From: Siphonodentalium dalli
Taxonomy: Eukaryota > Mollusca > Scaphopoda > Gadilida > Siphonodentaliidae
Direction: 5' to 3'
DNA: 64,000 nt
NCBI GenBank assembly: GCA_032622095.1
Contig: CP136066.1
Location: forward strand, 199,186,064-199,250,063
The notes under the pieces are model-generated. The model did no database searches. It saw only the letters and a list, made by a program, of their open reading frames with translations, and had not been told where the DNA came from. The translations under genes were made by a program, and so were the position numbers. Within the stretch, counting starts at the first letter, position 1; each line of letters opens with the position of its first letter. This document shows positions 47,526-57,840 of the stretch, one piece after another.

Positions 47526-49126
47526 TTTAGTAAAGTAGATAATTATTCGATTATATTGGCCATTGAAAAGGTTGATCGTCAATACATATGAGAATATATA
47601 CTACAAAAGTTAGTTTCATTGTATGCTATATGTTTATAGGATTACATGTCTTTATGTGATTATATAATGATAATATATTCATGATGTGCACAATTTATTT
47701 GAAGCAAATGACGTTGACCTGAATTTCTAGAATAAAACATTCGTTTCTATAATTCGTAGTTGTTATCTATAAATCATTTATGTTTGTTCGAGTGAAACGA
47801 GTTAAAACATAATGAATCATTCACCTCAAATGTATCCGTTACAAATCATTATAGTAACTATATTTACTATAGTTTATAACTACAATAGTGATACAGTTAT
47901 TAAAAGTGGTATAAGCCAAAACATCACGATTTTATAATTTATCTTGTAGATAGTTTGTTTATGGCAGCAACGTTTTAAACGGTTTAATGGTTTTAAACCG
48001 GGACAACGTTTAATGGTTTTAAACCGGGGCAACATTTAAATCAGTACAACGTGTGCATATTTTCGTTATTTCTTCGAATCGTTGATATTGGTCCACAAAA
48101 TTTGTGAATATGGGTCCTTTTTTCAACAGCATCGCTGTTCATATAAAACAACCTTCCAGCAGAATAGCTGGACCACATAACTAGGGCGGTGCAGACATCA
48201 TGCAAGCAACCGCGGTTTATGGAAAATGGCGAAGAACTATCTATTTCAATGTCATGTTCTGCTGCTAATACACCGGCAATTCAACAAAAGACTTCACGAT
48301 TTGTATTAATGGTGGTTCAAACGATAAAAATCCATCTCATGGCTGAGGGTCAGACACACGTTTTCCCACAATTTCCTTGTATTTCAAAATTGATTTTCTC
48401 AAAATCTGCCAGGAAGTTCTTGTGAAATTTGGTACAAGCGATTATTGTGACACATTATTTAAGAACCGTTGACCAATTGGATTGTATAACTTCATTTACT
48501 TTACTTTTATGGCATGACATTTATTTAAAATTTCACTGTGTTCAAGTACCAAGAACTTCTGTAAAATATATTGTTTTCAAAAGTGCAGCTCATATATCGA
48601 TGACGTCATATCTCAAGATCATCAGAGGCGACTTAGTTACTCTTGATTCATGAAATTGAATTATTATTGTCATTTAGAAAGGTAACTACCTATACATAAT
48701 TAAAGGTAACTACCTATACATAATTAAAGGTAACTACCTATACATAATTAAAGGTAACTACCTATACATAATTTTCTATATTTGAGAATGTTCATGTCAT
48801 TCCTGTTGATCAATGCAACGTTATGCTGAGATGAATTGTGGGTCATGGGTTCATAACCAAGTTAATGCTGACCACTACATGTATATATCTTAACACCGTG
48901 GCCTAATTCAAGTTGATTACCCTCTGCCTGAGTGGACCACACTGCATATCAAAATTTGTTTCGTTGGGCTGGACTATTTGTGACTGTTTTATACTTCATT
49001 ATAATATATGGGGGTATGATGCAATATTGTGCAATTATAAATCTAACCCATGCATAAAGTGCGTCTCCACATTATATTATTAAGCATTTTGTCCACATGT
49101 AATTGACTTGCCTTTAATGTATTATT
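47526..49126. other. No gene seen; 24-bp tandem repeat at 48678-48773
   Basis: AAAGGTAACTACCTATACAT then AATT is repeated four times without differences at 48678-48773. TTTAAACCGG.ACAACGTTTAATGG is duplicated at about 47990-48040. Open frames at 48189-48653 have no recognised relatives. Confidence 0.5.
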
Positions 49127-49303
49127 AAGCAATTATTTCATGTGTCTTTTGGGAACAGTCAAAATTGTTGTCCCGAGGTATCAGGAATGACTATCGAACT
49201 GTTGCCCAAGGCCGAAGGCCGAGGGCAACAGTTCGATAGTCATTCCTGATACCGAGGGACAACAATTCTGCCTGTTCACAAAAGACACATGAAATAATTG
49301 CTT
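49127..49303. repeat. Foldback of 177 bp
   Basis: AAGCAATTATTTCATGTGTCTTTTG and TTGTTGTCCC.GAGGTATCAGGAATG...GAACTGTTGCCC pair with their reverse complement around GGCCGAAGGCCG, broken only by TCAAAA / TCTGCC near the outer third. Likely a MITE. Confidence 0.9.
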
Positions 49304-49459
49304 TGTTACCCAATACATTTACTTGTATATAATCAGCGATTAATTCAAAATAATTGTGTTGTTTTTCCAGCGTGACAGTGACAATGCGGAAATCCGGTAT
49401 AATTAAAAAAAGAAACCGGAAATTTCCGGAAATACCCGAAACGTCACGGAAATTGCAAA

Positions 49460-49625
49460 CCATGTAACAGTTCGTTCGGGCCAGTCAACAGTTCGCTCGG
49501 AGCCAGTCAACAGTTCGCTCGGATCGGGCAACAGTTCACTCGTGACATCACGAAAGCTGACCGTGATTACAAACCGGGCAACAGTTAATTCAGGGCGGGC
49601 AACAGTTCGTTGTGGCGTTACGAAC
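49460..49625. repeat. (GGGCAACAGTTCG)-type tandem repeat
   Basis: Six CAACAGTTCG-type words at roughly 22-50-bp spacing (CCAGTCAACAGTTCGCTCGG and variants). The same word forms the inner arms of the neighbouring hairpin at 49127-49303. Confidence 0.75.
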
Positions 49626-49746
49626 GCGAATTTGGGGTAAACCAGTTAATTCTAAATCCCAATGATTTACAAAGTAAAACTCTACTATTGGGTAACAATA
49701 CACATTGTTTCGTATAATCCCATCACCTAGTGGTTGTACAACCTAC

Positions 49747-49917
49747 CGAAGCAGTAACCGAAGTTACACGAGGCACTGATTCGCCTGATATTGTACACGT
49801 AAAAGTCGCCGCAGTTCTTAACTTCTATCGTGCTACCCAAAGTATCACAGCACCCATAGCGCGTAGATGTGCATATCGGTCTCACCACTATCCCGTCTGC
49901 TGGAGCCGGCAAAGTAC
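49747..49917 (-). CDS. D8C domain exon, second half
   Basis: 171 nt (57 codons) between acceptor CATTAACAG and donor GTAGGT, phase 1-1. It starts with GT, completing the Gly left by the exon at 53977, giving ...IWLNG|TLPAPADGIVV. It encodes RPICTSTRYGCCDTLGS, IEVKNCGDFYVYNI and SASCNFGYCF. The order C..GCC..(V)K.C...YYVYN...C..(A/G)YC is the C-terminal half of the D8C domain of uromodulin, GP2 and OIT3. Six cysteines here plus four in the first exon make the domain complete. These are extracellular, often membrane-tethered or polymerising glycoproteins; the role of this one is unknown. The next exon downstream was not firmly identified. Confidence 0.9.
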
Positions 49918-50329
49918 CTGTTAATGAAAAACAATAGTTTTAGTCCGTGTTGGTTTGTTGTCTGATAATCTTATATATGTTTCATTTACATGTACCTTTA
50001 ACATTTAACCTGGTCACAGCATGAGTGAGTACATTGTAGCGTTTAACAGAGATAACAGTATCTACTTCGTCATGAATTTCACAAAACTTAAAACTAGAAA
50101 CGGTCCAACCTTGTAGCAATACAATTTTAAGTCCCATGTTACTACACTGATGAGACTCTAATACTCGCCGATATTTGGGTACAGGTCTAATCAAGTGGAA
50201 ACGGGCGAGAAAATAACAATATAATACTATATACTATATATTATGAACAAGCTTTGATGCGTCTCGTGGCGCATCACTGTGTGAACGGTCAATATTTTAA
50301 CCAGGGTAACGTCTGAGCCGTTTCGATTG

Positions 50330-50819
50330 ACTACGGTGACATCCGTTACTTATTTCCAGTTCCTTATTCCTTATTCGGAAACATTAAATCTTGACAAAAT
50401 AAACGGTGCTGTAGGGTGGTTTTTATAGTTTAATTTTGGGTGGGCCACCCAACCGCGTCGTTTATTTGGTCAAAATCCGTTCATATATACCAAAACGGCT
50501 ATGGTTGCCATTTTGGCCAGCTCCTGTGGCAACCGCACGGGCTAGAGGGTGCGGTTTTCGGTTTTTATCGTATATTCTGGAGTGGGCCACCCTACTGCGT
50601 CGTTTATTTGGTCAAAATCCGTTCGTATATACCAAAACGGCTATGGTTGCCATTTTGGCCACCTCCTGTGGCAACCGCACGGGCTAGATGGTGCGGTTTT
50701 TCGGTTTTTATCGTATATTTTGGTGTAGGCCACCATACCGCGTCGTTTATTTGGTCAAGATTTAATGTTTCCGAATAAGGAATAAGGAACTGGGAATAAG
50801 TAACCGATGTCACCGTAGT
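50330..50819. mobile_element. Mutator-like MITE with internal tandem repeat
   Basis: 490 bp with about 70-bp inverted ends (ACTACGGTGACATC...CTTATTCGGAAACATTAAAT) and an 8-bp target duplication TTCGATTG (50322-50329, 50820-50827; 9 bp if the adjoining T is counted). Inside are 2.2 units of a 144-bp tandem repeat (GCGTCGTTTATTTGGTCAA...CCAAAACGGCTATGGTTGCC), at about 50455, 50599 and 50743. Long TIRs and an 8-9-bp duplication point to Mutator-like elements; hAT is the alternative. Confidence 0.85.
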
Positions 50820-51137
50820 TTCGATTGCTATAGCGTGCCGTGCGATCATGTTCCGTAGTTCACACCGTGACGTTTTAAGTTTTATGGATGGACGAATGAT
50901 CGCCCATGTTGTTGACTGCATGAACAACGCCGAGCGGTGTATTCAGTTCTACGGCGCCACCATGTATACACGTGTACCACCATTATTCAGAGTTATATCT
51001 AAAACAGTTATTACCGGGGTCATATAAATCGATCAGTTGGTTCTGACAATACTTGAAACGAGTCATGTATTGCCACAAATGTTATAACAAAAATTAGTAC
51101 TTAAAATGTGATTATGTATAAATTAAATGTTGTGATA

Positions 51138-51605
51138 TTTTGACATTGAGCGTCTTATATGAAGTACTCATACATCAAATTGAACCTGGTGATGTGGCCC
51201 TAATGTTTTTGTATTATGATGGGGATTCTTTTTTATGACTAAGGCACTAGGGGTAGCGAAATATGAGACAATTAATACAAAAATGAATACAAATATGACA
51301 TTTGTCCAATGACCTTGACCGTAGCAATTTACCATGACCATATATATCCTAGTGGCCCAGTCCGTTTGGTGCACTATTGGTGGCATTATGCGTCAACACC
51401 ATTTCTTTGAACACAAGACTCATTGATCCCAACAGATGGCTTTTTTTATTTATTTATTTTTTATCTTTTCTCCAAATATTTGATGTCGTTGCCATGGAAA
51501 CCTGATTTTATCCCGACACAGGTCCTCCCACCCGGGCACCCCTCCAAGTTTCATGTTTTAGTCACTAAAGTCACAATATGGCGATTTTTTGGACCAAAGG
51601 GACCA
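51138..51605. repeat. Dispersed repeat, copy 3
   Basis: Same family as 11075-11770 and 11868-12350; closest to 11868-12350 (GGGGATTCTTTTTTATGACT, AGGGGT.GCGAAATATGAGA). Confidence 0.75.
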
Positions 51606-52424
51606 CCCCACTACTTACAAACGTCGAACTACAGATGACTTGAATTCAATTATTTGTCGATTAAAGTGCGACGTTTGTTTCAAATAAATGCCAGTAGACG
51701 CACTACCGATGAAGAATGCGTGTGTGGACACACGAATCTAATTGCTGACGCGTCTGAGATCCGTGTTTGAAACAAACGTCACATCTCCGTCCACTCGAAT
51801 TAATATCGGAGAAATGCAAACGAGCTGCATAATGAGATGCTAACGAGGGAAATCCAACTGGAACTGGAAAACCCAAACGAGCGTCACGTAATTTTGTAGT
51901 ATTTGAATTCGAGTCGATAAAAGTGCGAGATTTGTTTCAAATTAAATGCGAGTCATGGCGAGTAGACGCACTAAATAAAATGTTATTCCATTTGGATGTA
52001 CCCGCTACCAGGGACGTGGTTACGGGTGTGGGTGGGGTGGGTGGATTATCTTACCCCCAACTTTGGTAACAATTTTCAAAAAATTTGAAAGTTCATACTG
52101 GAAACAACATTATTAGTTGGAAATTTCACACCAACAATAGGTTGAAATTGTTCTTGTAATTTGATTTTCCAACACTTAGTTAGTGGGGAAATTGTTGTTT
52201 TCAGACCTACATGTACATGTATATTTGCATATTTTCCTACGTTTGGTCCAAAATTTTGAATTAAATGGCCATCGTTCGGAAATGTTCCAACCTCATGGGG
52301 AGTTAGGTTGGAAATTTCCAACACTTGTGAAGCTTGGTTCCTCATGACCCCCGTGGCCAGTCAAAAACTGCTAACTAGTTTAAGAAAACTTTATTTCCCT
52401 ATACCATTGTTCAAAATTGTAAAC
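51606..52424. other. Repeats, no gene seen
   Basis: A GTGCGA.(G/A)TTTGTTTCAAA.TAAATGC...GTAGACGCACTA word occurs at 51667 and 51926, with a related one at 53560. TTGGAAAT.TCCAACACTTG..AAGCTTG is shared by 52310-52335 and 52923-52952, on either side of the element at 52425-52876. Confidence 0.5.
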
Positions 52425-52876
52425 TTAAAGATGTATAATACGAACTAACGCTCCCAAATTACTATTTATTTTGGTTCGGGGGTAAAAATTATTTAATTCG
52501 AGTGGAGGAACCCATCCACAGCTAATGCGATGAGATATCGATTTTTGAAATCTTTAATTGTTCACCACCGGTACTTTTTGGCGGCCTGGCACAAAGTTGA
52601 CGAGCCGACGGTCTCTGACCAAATTGCGGATGAAGATGGATAACTCTAAAATCAAGTGGCTTTGGGTGATAGATATTTGACAATCCGGCCAAATTTCGTT
52701 GAACACAATGTTGATAAATAACAGGTTTTGGGCAATTTTATACTATATTTGACTGTGGTTAGCATTACTTTTGTGCAATTTATCGATTCTGATAACTGAA
52801 GCGGCATTTCAAAACATGTTGTTGTTGTTGGAATCTGAGGATATGGAGACAATCGAACCGGATTGAGTACCTTTAA
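52425..52876. mobile_element. TTAAAGGTACTC family, copy 4
   Basis: Left end degraded (TTAAAGATGTATAATACG), right end GGATTGAGTACCTTTAA intact. Shares AAATTACTATTT.TTTGG.TTCGGGGGTAAAAA, GATGGATAACTCTAAAATCAAGTGG and CCGGCCAAATTTCGTTGAA with the other copies. Arms no longer pair well. Confidence 0.7.
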
Positions 52877-53654
52877 ACGGTCATCGTTTGGGAAATTTTC
52901 CAAGCTTTGTGGGGATGTCAGGTTGGAAATGTCCAACACTTGGAAAGCTTGAGGCCAGTCTAGATGCTATAGAATTTTGCGATTTTTATGATCACATTTC
53001 AAAATTTTCTCACACCGTGCCCAACTATTATGAGTCCCCCCTCCCACAATCGAGACCCGCTAGCTATACGCCCCTGCCAGAAATGTTTATTTTAGCACGT
53101 AGTTTTAGATACTGACGCAATATAGCGTTATCCAGCGTTGACCTCAACTTGCTATTAAATTGTTAAAAAGGCACAACGCTTTCGTATAAAAATTAAACTG
53201 GACATGACTTTTTGCAGACAAGTGCAGAGCAGAATACCGCCTATAGAATCATGTCCGACCTAACATATGTGTCAAATATCTAAGCAATAGCGATATAAAA
53301 ACAATTATTTCCACTCCTCAAAATAGTAACAAGGGTCTGTCGTCGCTTGGAAGTCAAAAGCCATATTTTCTTACTAAATTTACGTTTTGGAATAGTATAT
53401 ATATATATAGAGAGACGTTTTTTACATATGTTTGAATAACATTTCCATTAATGTATTATACAGTATAACTTCATATTTTAGCCGTTTTGACAAACACTCT
53501 TATGAACGCTTTGTGCCTTTTTAAGAAATCATTTAGATTCGTCTTGAATTAAATGTGACGTTTGTTTCAACAGAGGAATTTAGAGTAAAACTTGAGTCTA
53601 ATTCGAATTGAATATATATATATATGTGTGATATGTTTATGTTTATATCTAAAG

Positions 53655-53857
53655 CAGGTGGTCAAACGGACGAAGATGCGGATGAAGATGGAAAACTCTA
53701 AAATCAAGTGGTTATTTGACCACGTGCTTCTGGGCCACAAATCGAAATCTGATCACTCTTGAGCTTTGATGGGTGGATTCATCGATTCAAATAATTTTAT
53801 CCCCGAAGCCAAAGAAATAGTAATCTAGGAGCATCTGATCGGATTGAGTACCTTTAA
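53655..53857. mobile_element. TTAAAGGTACTC family, copy 5 (right half)
   Basis: Ends TCTGATCGGATTGAGTACCT then TTAA. The left half is missing. It lies 120 bp from the donor of the first D8C exon. Confidence 0.7.
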
Positions 53858-53976
53858 TTGGATATATGCTCTTTGAGTACCAGCTAACACGGGGTATACA
53901 TCCCACATACTTCTCAGCACCAAGCAATGACCCATACAATTCGTGTTCTACATAATTTCTATATATTTAAACTAAC

Positions 53977-54186
53977 CGTTCAGCCATATCGGAAATTCAG
54001 TACCGCAGTGATGTGTTGCCACGCATGACGTGGCCATGTCGTCTCCGGCCGGACCAGGGACTCTGTACCAGCCATCTGCCAAGAAGCGGTCACAGATGTC
54101 CGTCGTGCTGTTGTAGAATTTCGAGCGGTTTCCGTTCATCGAGTCAGGCATCAGCTCATACCCTTGGCAAGGATCGTTTCCGTCAG
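53977..54186 (-). CDS. D8C domain exon, first half
   Basis: 210 nt (70 codons) between acceptor CTTGTTTTTCAG and donor GTTAGT, phase 1-1. It encodes DGNDPCQGYELM, TDICDRFLADGWYRVPGPAG, then SCVATHHCGTEFPIWLNG. The signature CD..L..GWYR(F/V).G..G..M...CV...(R/H)CGT..P.WLNG is the N-terminal part of the D8C domain (uromodulin, GP2, OIT3). GC content is near 53%, far above the flanking introns. An N-glycosylation site (NST) is present. A plus-strand open frame over the same bases is a shadow. The upstream exon lies beyond the palindrome element at 54234 and was not identified; in relatives EGF-like domains often precede D8C. Confidence 0.93.
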
Positions 54187-54233
54187 CTGAAAAACAAGCA
54201 CGTTCGTCTCTCGTTTCCCCTGTATATGTTGAT

Positions 54234-54700
54234 ATATGTGACCCGCCATGTCAAATCCAGTCGTAAGTCGGGATTTTTTTTACCCTGTGCCAATGCATTC
54301 TCTTATATATGCGAGTCGACCATAGGTCGCCTCGCATATATAAGAGAATGCATTGGCCTAACAATTTTTTATCATTTTTTTAAAATAAATGTTTCTTACA
54401 ATTTTTAGGACATAAAATAAAAAACATCCATTACCCTGCAGGGAGCCCCACACATATATAGAAGCATATAGAAGAGTGTCGTCTGCTCATGTTTGTCTGG
54501 GGCTCTGTATGGGTGAAATTATAAAATTGTCAAAGAATACAAGAAAAAATTATTAAAAATTGTAAAAAAATTGTTAGGCCAATGCATTCTCTTATATATG
54601 CGAGGCGACCTAAGGTCGACTCGCATATATAAGAGAATGCATTGGCACAGGGTAAAAAAATCCCGACTTACGACTGGATTTGATATGGCGGGTCACATAT
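54234..54700. mobile_element. Palindrome-ended element, copy C (complete)
   Basis: 467 bp. Outer inverted arms ATATGTGACCCGCCATGTCA...GTCGGGATTTTTTT, then 69-bp palindromes at 54289-54357 and 54578-54646 and the full interior with CCATTACCCTGCAGGG. The flanking dinucleotides do not give an unambiguous target duplication. Its near end is only 47 bp from the splice acceptor of the D8C exon. Confidence 0.9.
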
Positions 54701-55550
54701 TACCACATACATACCGGTATTGATATGCAAGACTTATTTCGGTATAGTGAACTAGTTATGTCGACCGAAGACAAGTTAACCAATTAAATATTTCGGGACC
54801 CCTAGTGGATCCTAGTATATCTATGTTCCAGTATAACTATTGGTACAAAACCACGAGATGCATTACATAAACTTATTTCTTAAGTCTTAGGAGGAACAAA
54901 CATAGACCAAGAGTTGTTGCTGGTTCAGTATTAAGTTGGAGAAATAACATTCGTCTAAGCTTCTGTTACCCTGCTATATCGTTTCTACCGGAACAAGTAT
55001 CGAACAAAAAAACCAATGTCAGAAATGGTAACGCGCTCAAGATCATATGTTATATACCCATGATTGTAATTATAGAATATAAAATATATTGGTTTCACGA
55101 ATGACCAACTCATATTTCCGTTAAAACAACTAATCCTTCAAATTATTACAACAACTATATACGGCTTATCGCTGAAGGTTTCTCATCCATCACACCAGAA
55201 TTCCCAACTACATACACCTTTTACCGGACTCGGCCTCCGACAGCCTTCGAAAGGTAATCCTAACTACCTACCCATATATAAAGATATGTGTAATGTGACT
55301 GCAAACAAAATATACCGGGTCTCAGTTCGACTTTTAATCCGTCCCAAAAATTCCCATTTCTATAAATAAAACGCCCATGGCCCATACATACCAGGAATCA
55401 GCGATACATTATACACGCGGAGCGCGAAATAAGTTATTATTAATAATCTGGTTATGTGCCACTTGGCATTCTACCTGGTACAGATCATACCGCCATAACT
55501 CTTGTTCTTGTTACTTTGTACCCCACGACCGACATAGTTTCTCTCGCTCT
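54701..55550. other. No gene seen
   Basis: AT-rich sequence with no recognised exon or repeat, leading into the 53-bp satellite. Confidence 0.4.
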
Positions 55551-57840
55551 GCTATTATAGGTCTACATAACTAATAGCGTTGAGGGATAACGAGCAATAT
55601 TCGCCTATTATAGGTCTACATAACTAATAGCGTTGGAGGGATAACGAGCAATATTCGCTTATTATAGGTCTACATAACTAATAGTGTTGAGGGATAACGA
55701 GCAATATTCGCCTATTATTGGTCTACATAACTAATAGTGTTGAGGGATAACGAGCAATATTCGCCTATTATTGGTCTACACAACTAATAGTGTTCAGGGA
55801 TAACGAGCAATATTCGCCTATTACAGGTCTACATAACTAATAGTGTTGAGGGATAACGAGCAATATTCGCCTATTATAGGTCTACATAACTAATAGCGTT
55901 GCAGGGATAACGAGCAATATTCGCTTATTATAGGTCTACATAACTAATAGTGTTGAGGGATAACGAGCAATATTCGCCTATTATTGGTCTACATAACTAA
56001 TAGCGTTGAGGGATAACGAGCAATATTCGCCTATTACAGGTCTACATATCTAATAGTGTTGAGGGATAACGAGCAATATTCGCCTATTATAGGTATACAT
56101 AACTAATAGCGTTGAATGACAACGAACAATATTCGCCTATTATAGGTCTACATAACTAATAGCGTTGAGGGATAACGAGCAATATTCGCCTATTATTGGT
56201 CTACATACCAAATAGCGTTGAGGGATAACGAGCAATATTCGCCTATTATAGGTCTACATAACTAATAGTGTTGGAGGGATAACGAGCAATGTTCGCCTAT
56301 TATTGGTCTACATAACTAATAGCGTTGATGGATAACGAGCAATATTCGACTATTATTGGCCTACATAACTATTAGTGTTGAGGGCTAACGAGCAATATTC
56401 GCCTATTATAGGTCTACATAACTGATAGTGTTGAGGGATAACGAGCAATATTCGCCTATTATAGGTCTACATAACTAATAGCGTTGAGGGACAACGAACA
56501 ATATTCGCCTATTATAGGTCTACATAACTAATAGCGTTGAGGGATAACGAGCAATATTCGCCTATTATTGGTCTACATACCTAATAGCGTTGATGGATAA
56601 CGAGCAATATTCGCCTATTATAGGTCTACATAACTAATAGTGTTGAGGGATAACGAGCAATATTCGCCTATTATAGGTTTACATAACTAATAGCGTTGGA
56701 GGGATAACGAGCAATATTCGCCTATTATTGGTCTACATAACTAATAGTGTTGAGGGTTAACGAGCAATATTCGCCTATTATTGGTCTACATAACTAATAG
56801 CGTTGGAGGGATAACGAGCAATATTCGCCTATTATAGGTCTACATAACTAATAGTGTTGGAGGGATAACGAGCAATATTCGCCTATTATTGGTCTACATA
56901 ACTAATAGCGTTGGAGGGATAACGAGCAATGTTCGCCTATTATAGGTCTACATAACTAATAGTGTTGAGGGATAACGAGCAATATTCGCCTATTATTGGT
57001 CTACATAACTAATAGTGTTGGAGGGATAACGAGCAATGTTCGCCTATTATAGGTCTACATAACTAATATTGTTGCAGGGATAACGAGCAATGTTCGCCTA
57101 TTATAGGTCTACATAACTAATAGTGTTGGAGGGATAACGAGCAATATTCGCTTATTATAGGTCTACATAACTAATAGCGTTGAGAGATAACGAGCAATAT
57201 TCGCTTATTATAGATCTACATAACTAATAGTGTTGAGGGATAACGAGCAATGTTCGCCTATTATAGGTCTACATCACTAATAGTGTTGCAGGGATAACGA
57301 GCAATATTCGCCTATTATAGGTCTACATAACTAATAGCGTTGGAGGGATAACGAGCAATATTCGCCTATTATTGGTCTACATAACTAATAGCGTTGAGGG
57401 ATAACGAGAAATATTCGCTTATTATAGGTCTACATAACTAATAGCGTTGGAGGGATAACGAGCAATATTTGCCTATTATAGGTCTACATAACTAATAGTG
57501 TTGAGGGTTAACGAGCAATATTCGCCTATTATAGGTCTACATAACTAATAGCGTTGAGGGATAACGAGCAATATTCGCCTATTATTGGTCTACATAACTA
57601 ATAGTGTTCAGGGATAACGAGCAATATTCGCCTATTATAGGTCTACATAACTAATAGTGTTGAGGGATAACGAGCAATATTCGCCTATTATAGGTCTACA
57701 TAACTAATAGTGTTGAGGGATAACGAGCAATATTCGCCTATTATAGGTCTACATAACTAATAGCGTTGGAGGGATAACGAGCAATATTCGCCTATTATAG
57801 GTCTACATAACTAATAGCGTTGGAGGGATAACGAGCAATA
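55551..57840. repeat. 53-bp satellite, about 43 copies
   Basis: The unit is TATTATAGGTCTACATAACT, then AATAGYGTTGAGGGATAACG, then AGCAATATTCGCC. Variants are TATTAT(A/T)GG, AGYGTT and an inserted base (GTTGGAGGG or GTTGCAGGG, 54 bp). Variants are intermixed, suggesting ongoing unequal exchange. The array resumes for about 16 bp after the composite element (59645-59660), so the element sits inside it near its right edge. Confidence 0.97.

Larger units (their letters stand above)
49918..53976 (-). other. Intron inside the D8C domain
   Basis: 4,059 bp with GTTAGT donor and CATTAACAG acceptor. It contains a Mutator-like element (50330-50819), a dispersed repeat (51138-51605), two TTAAAGGTACTC copies and further repeats. 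A minus-strand open segment at 49997-50194 (...SHQCSNMGLKIVLLQGW...) also has plausible splice sites, but it would break the D8C domain if used. Confidence 0.85.

Noticed and set aside
54013-54408. 131-codon plus-strand frame
   Set aside because: Shadow of the minus-strand D8C exon running on into the palindrome element.
55551-57840. CRISPR array
   Set aside because: Units are contiguous 53-bp tandem repeats with no unique spacers, in a eukaryotic genome.
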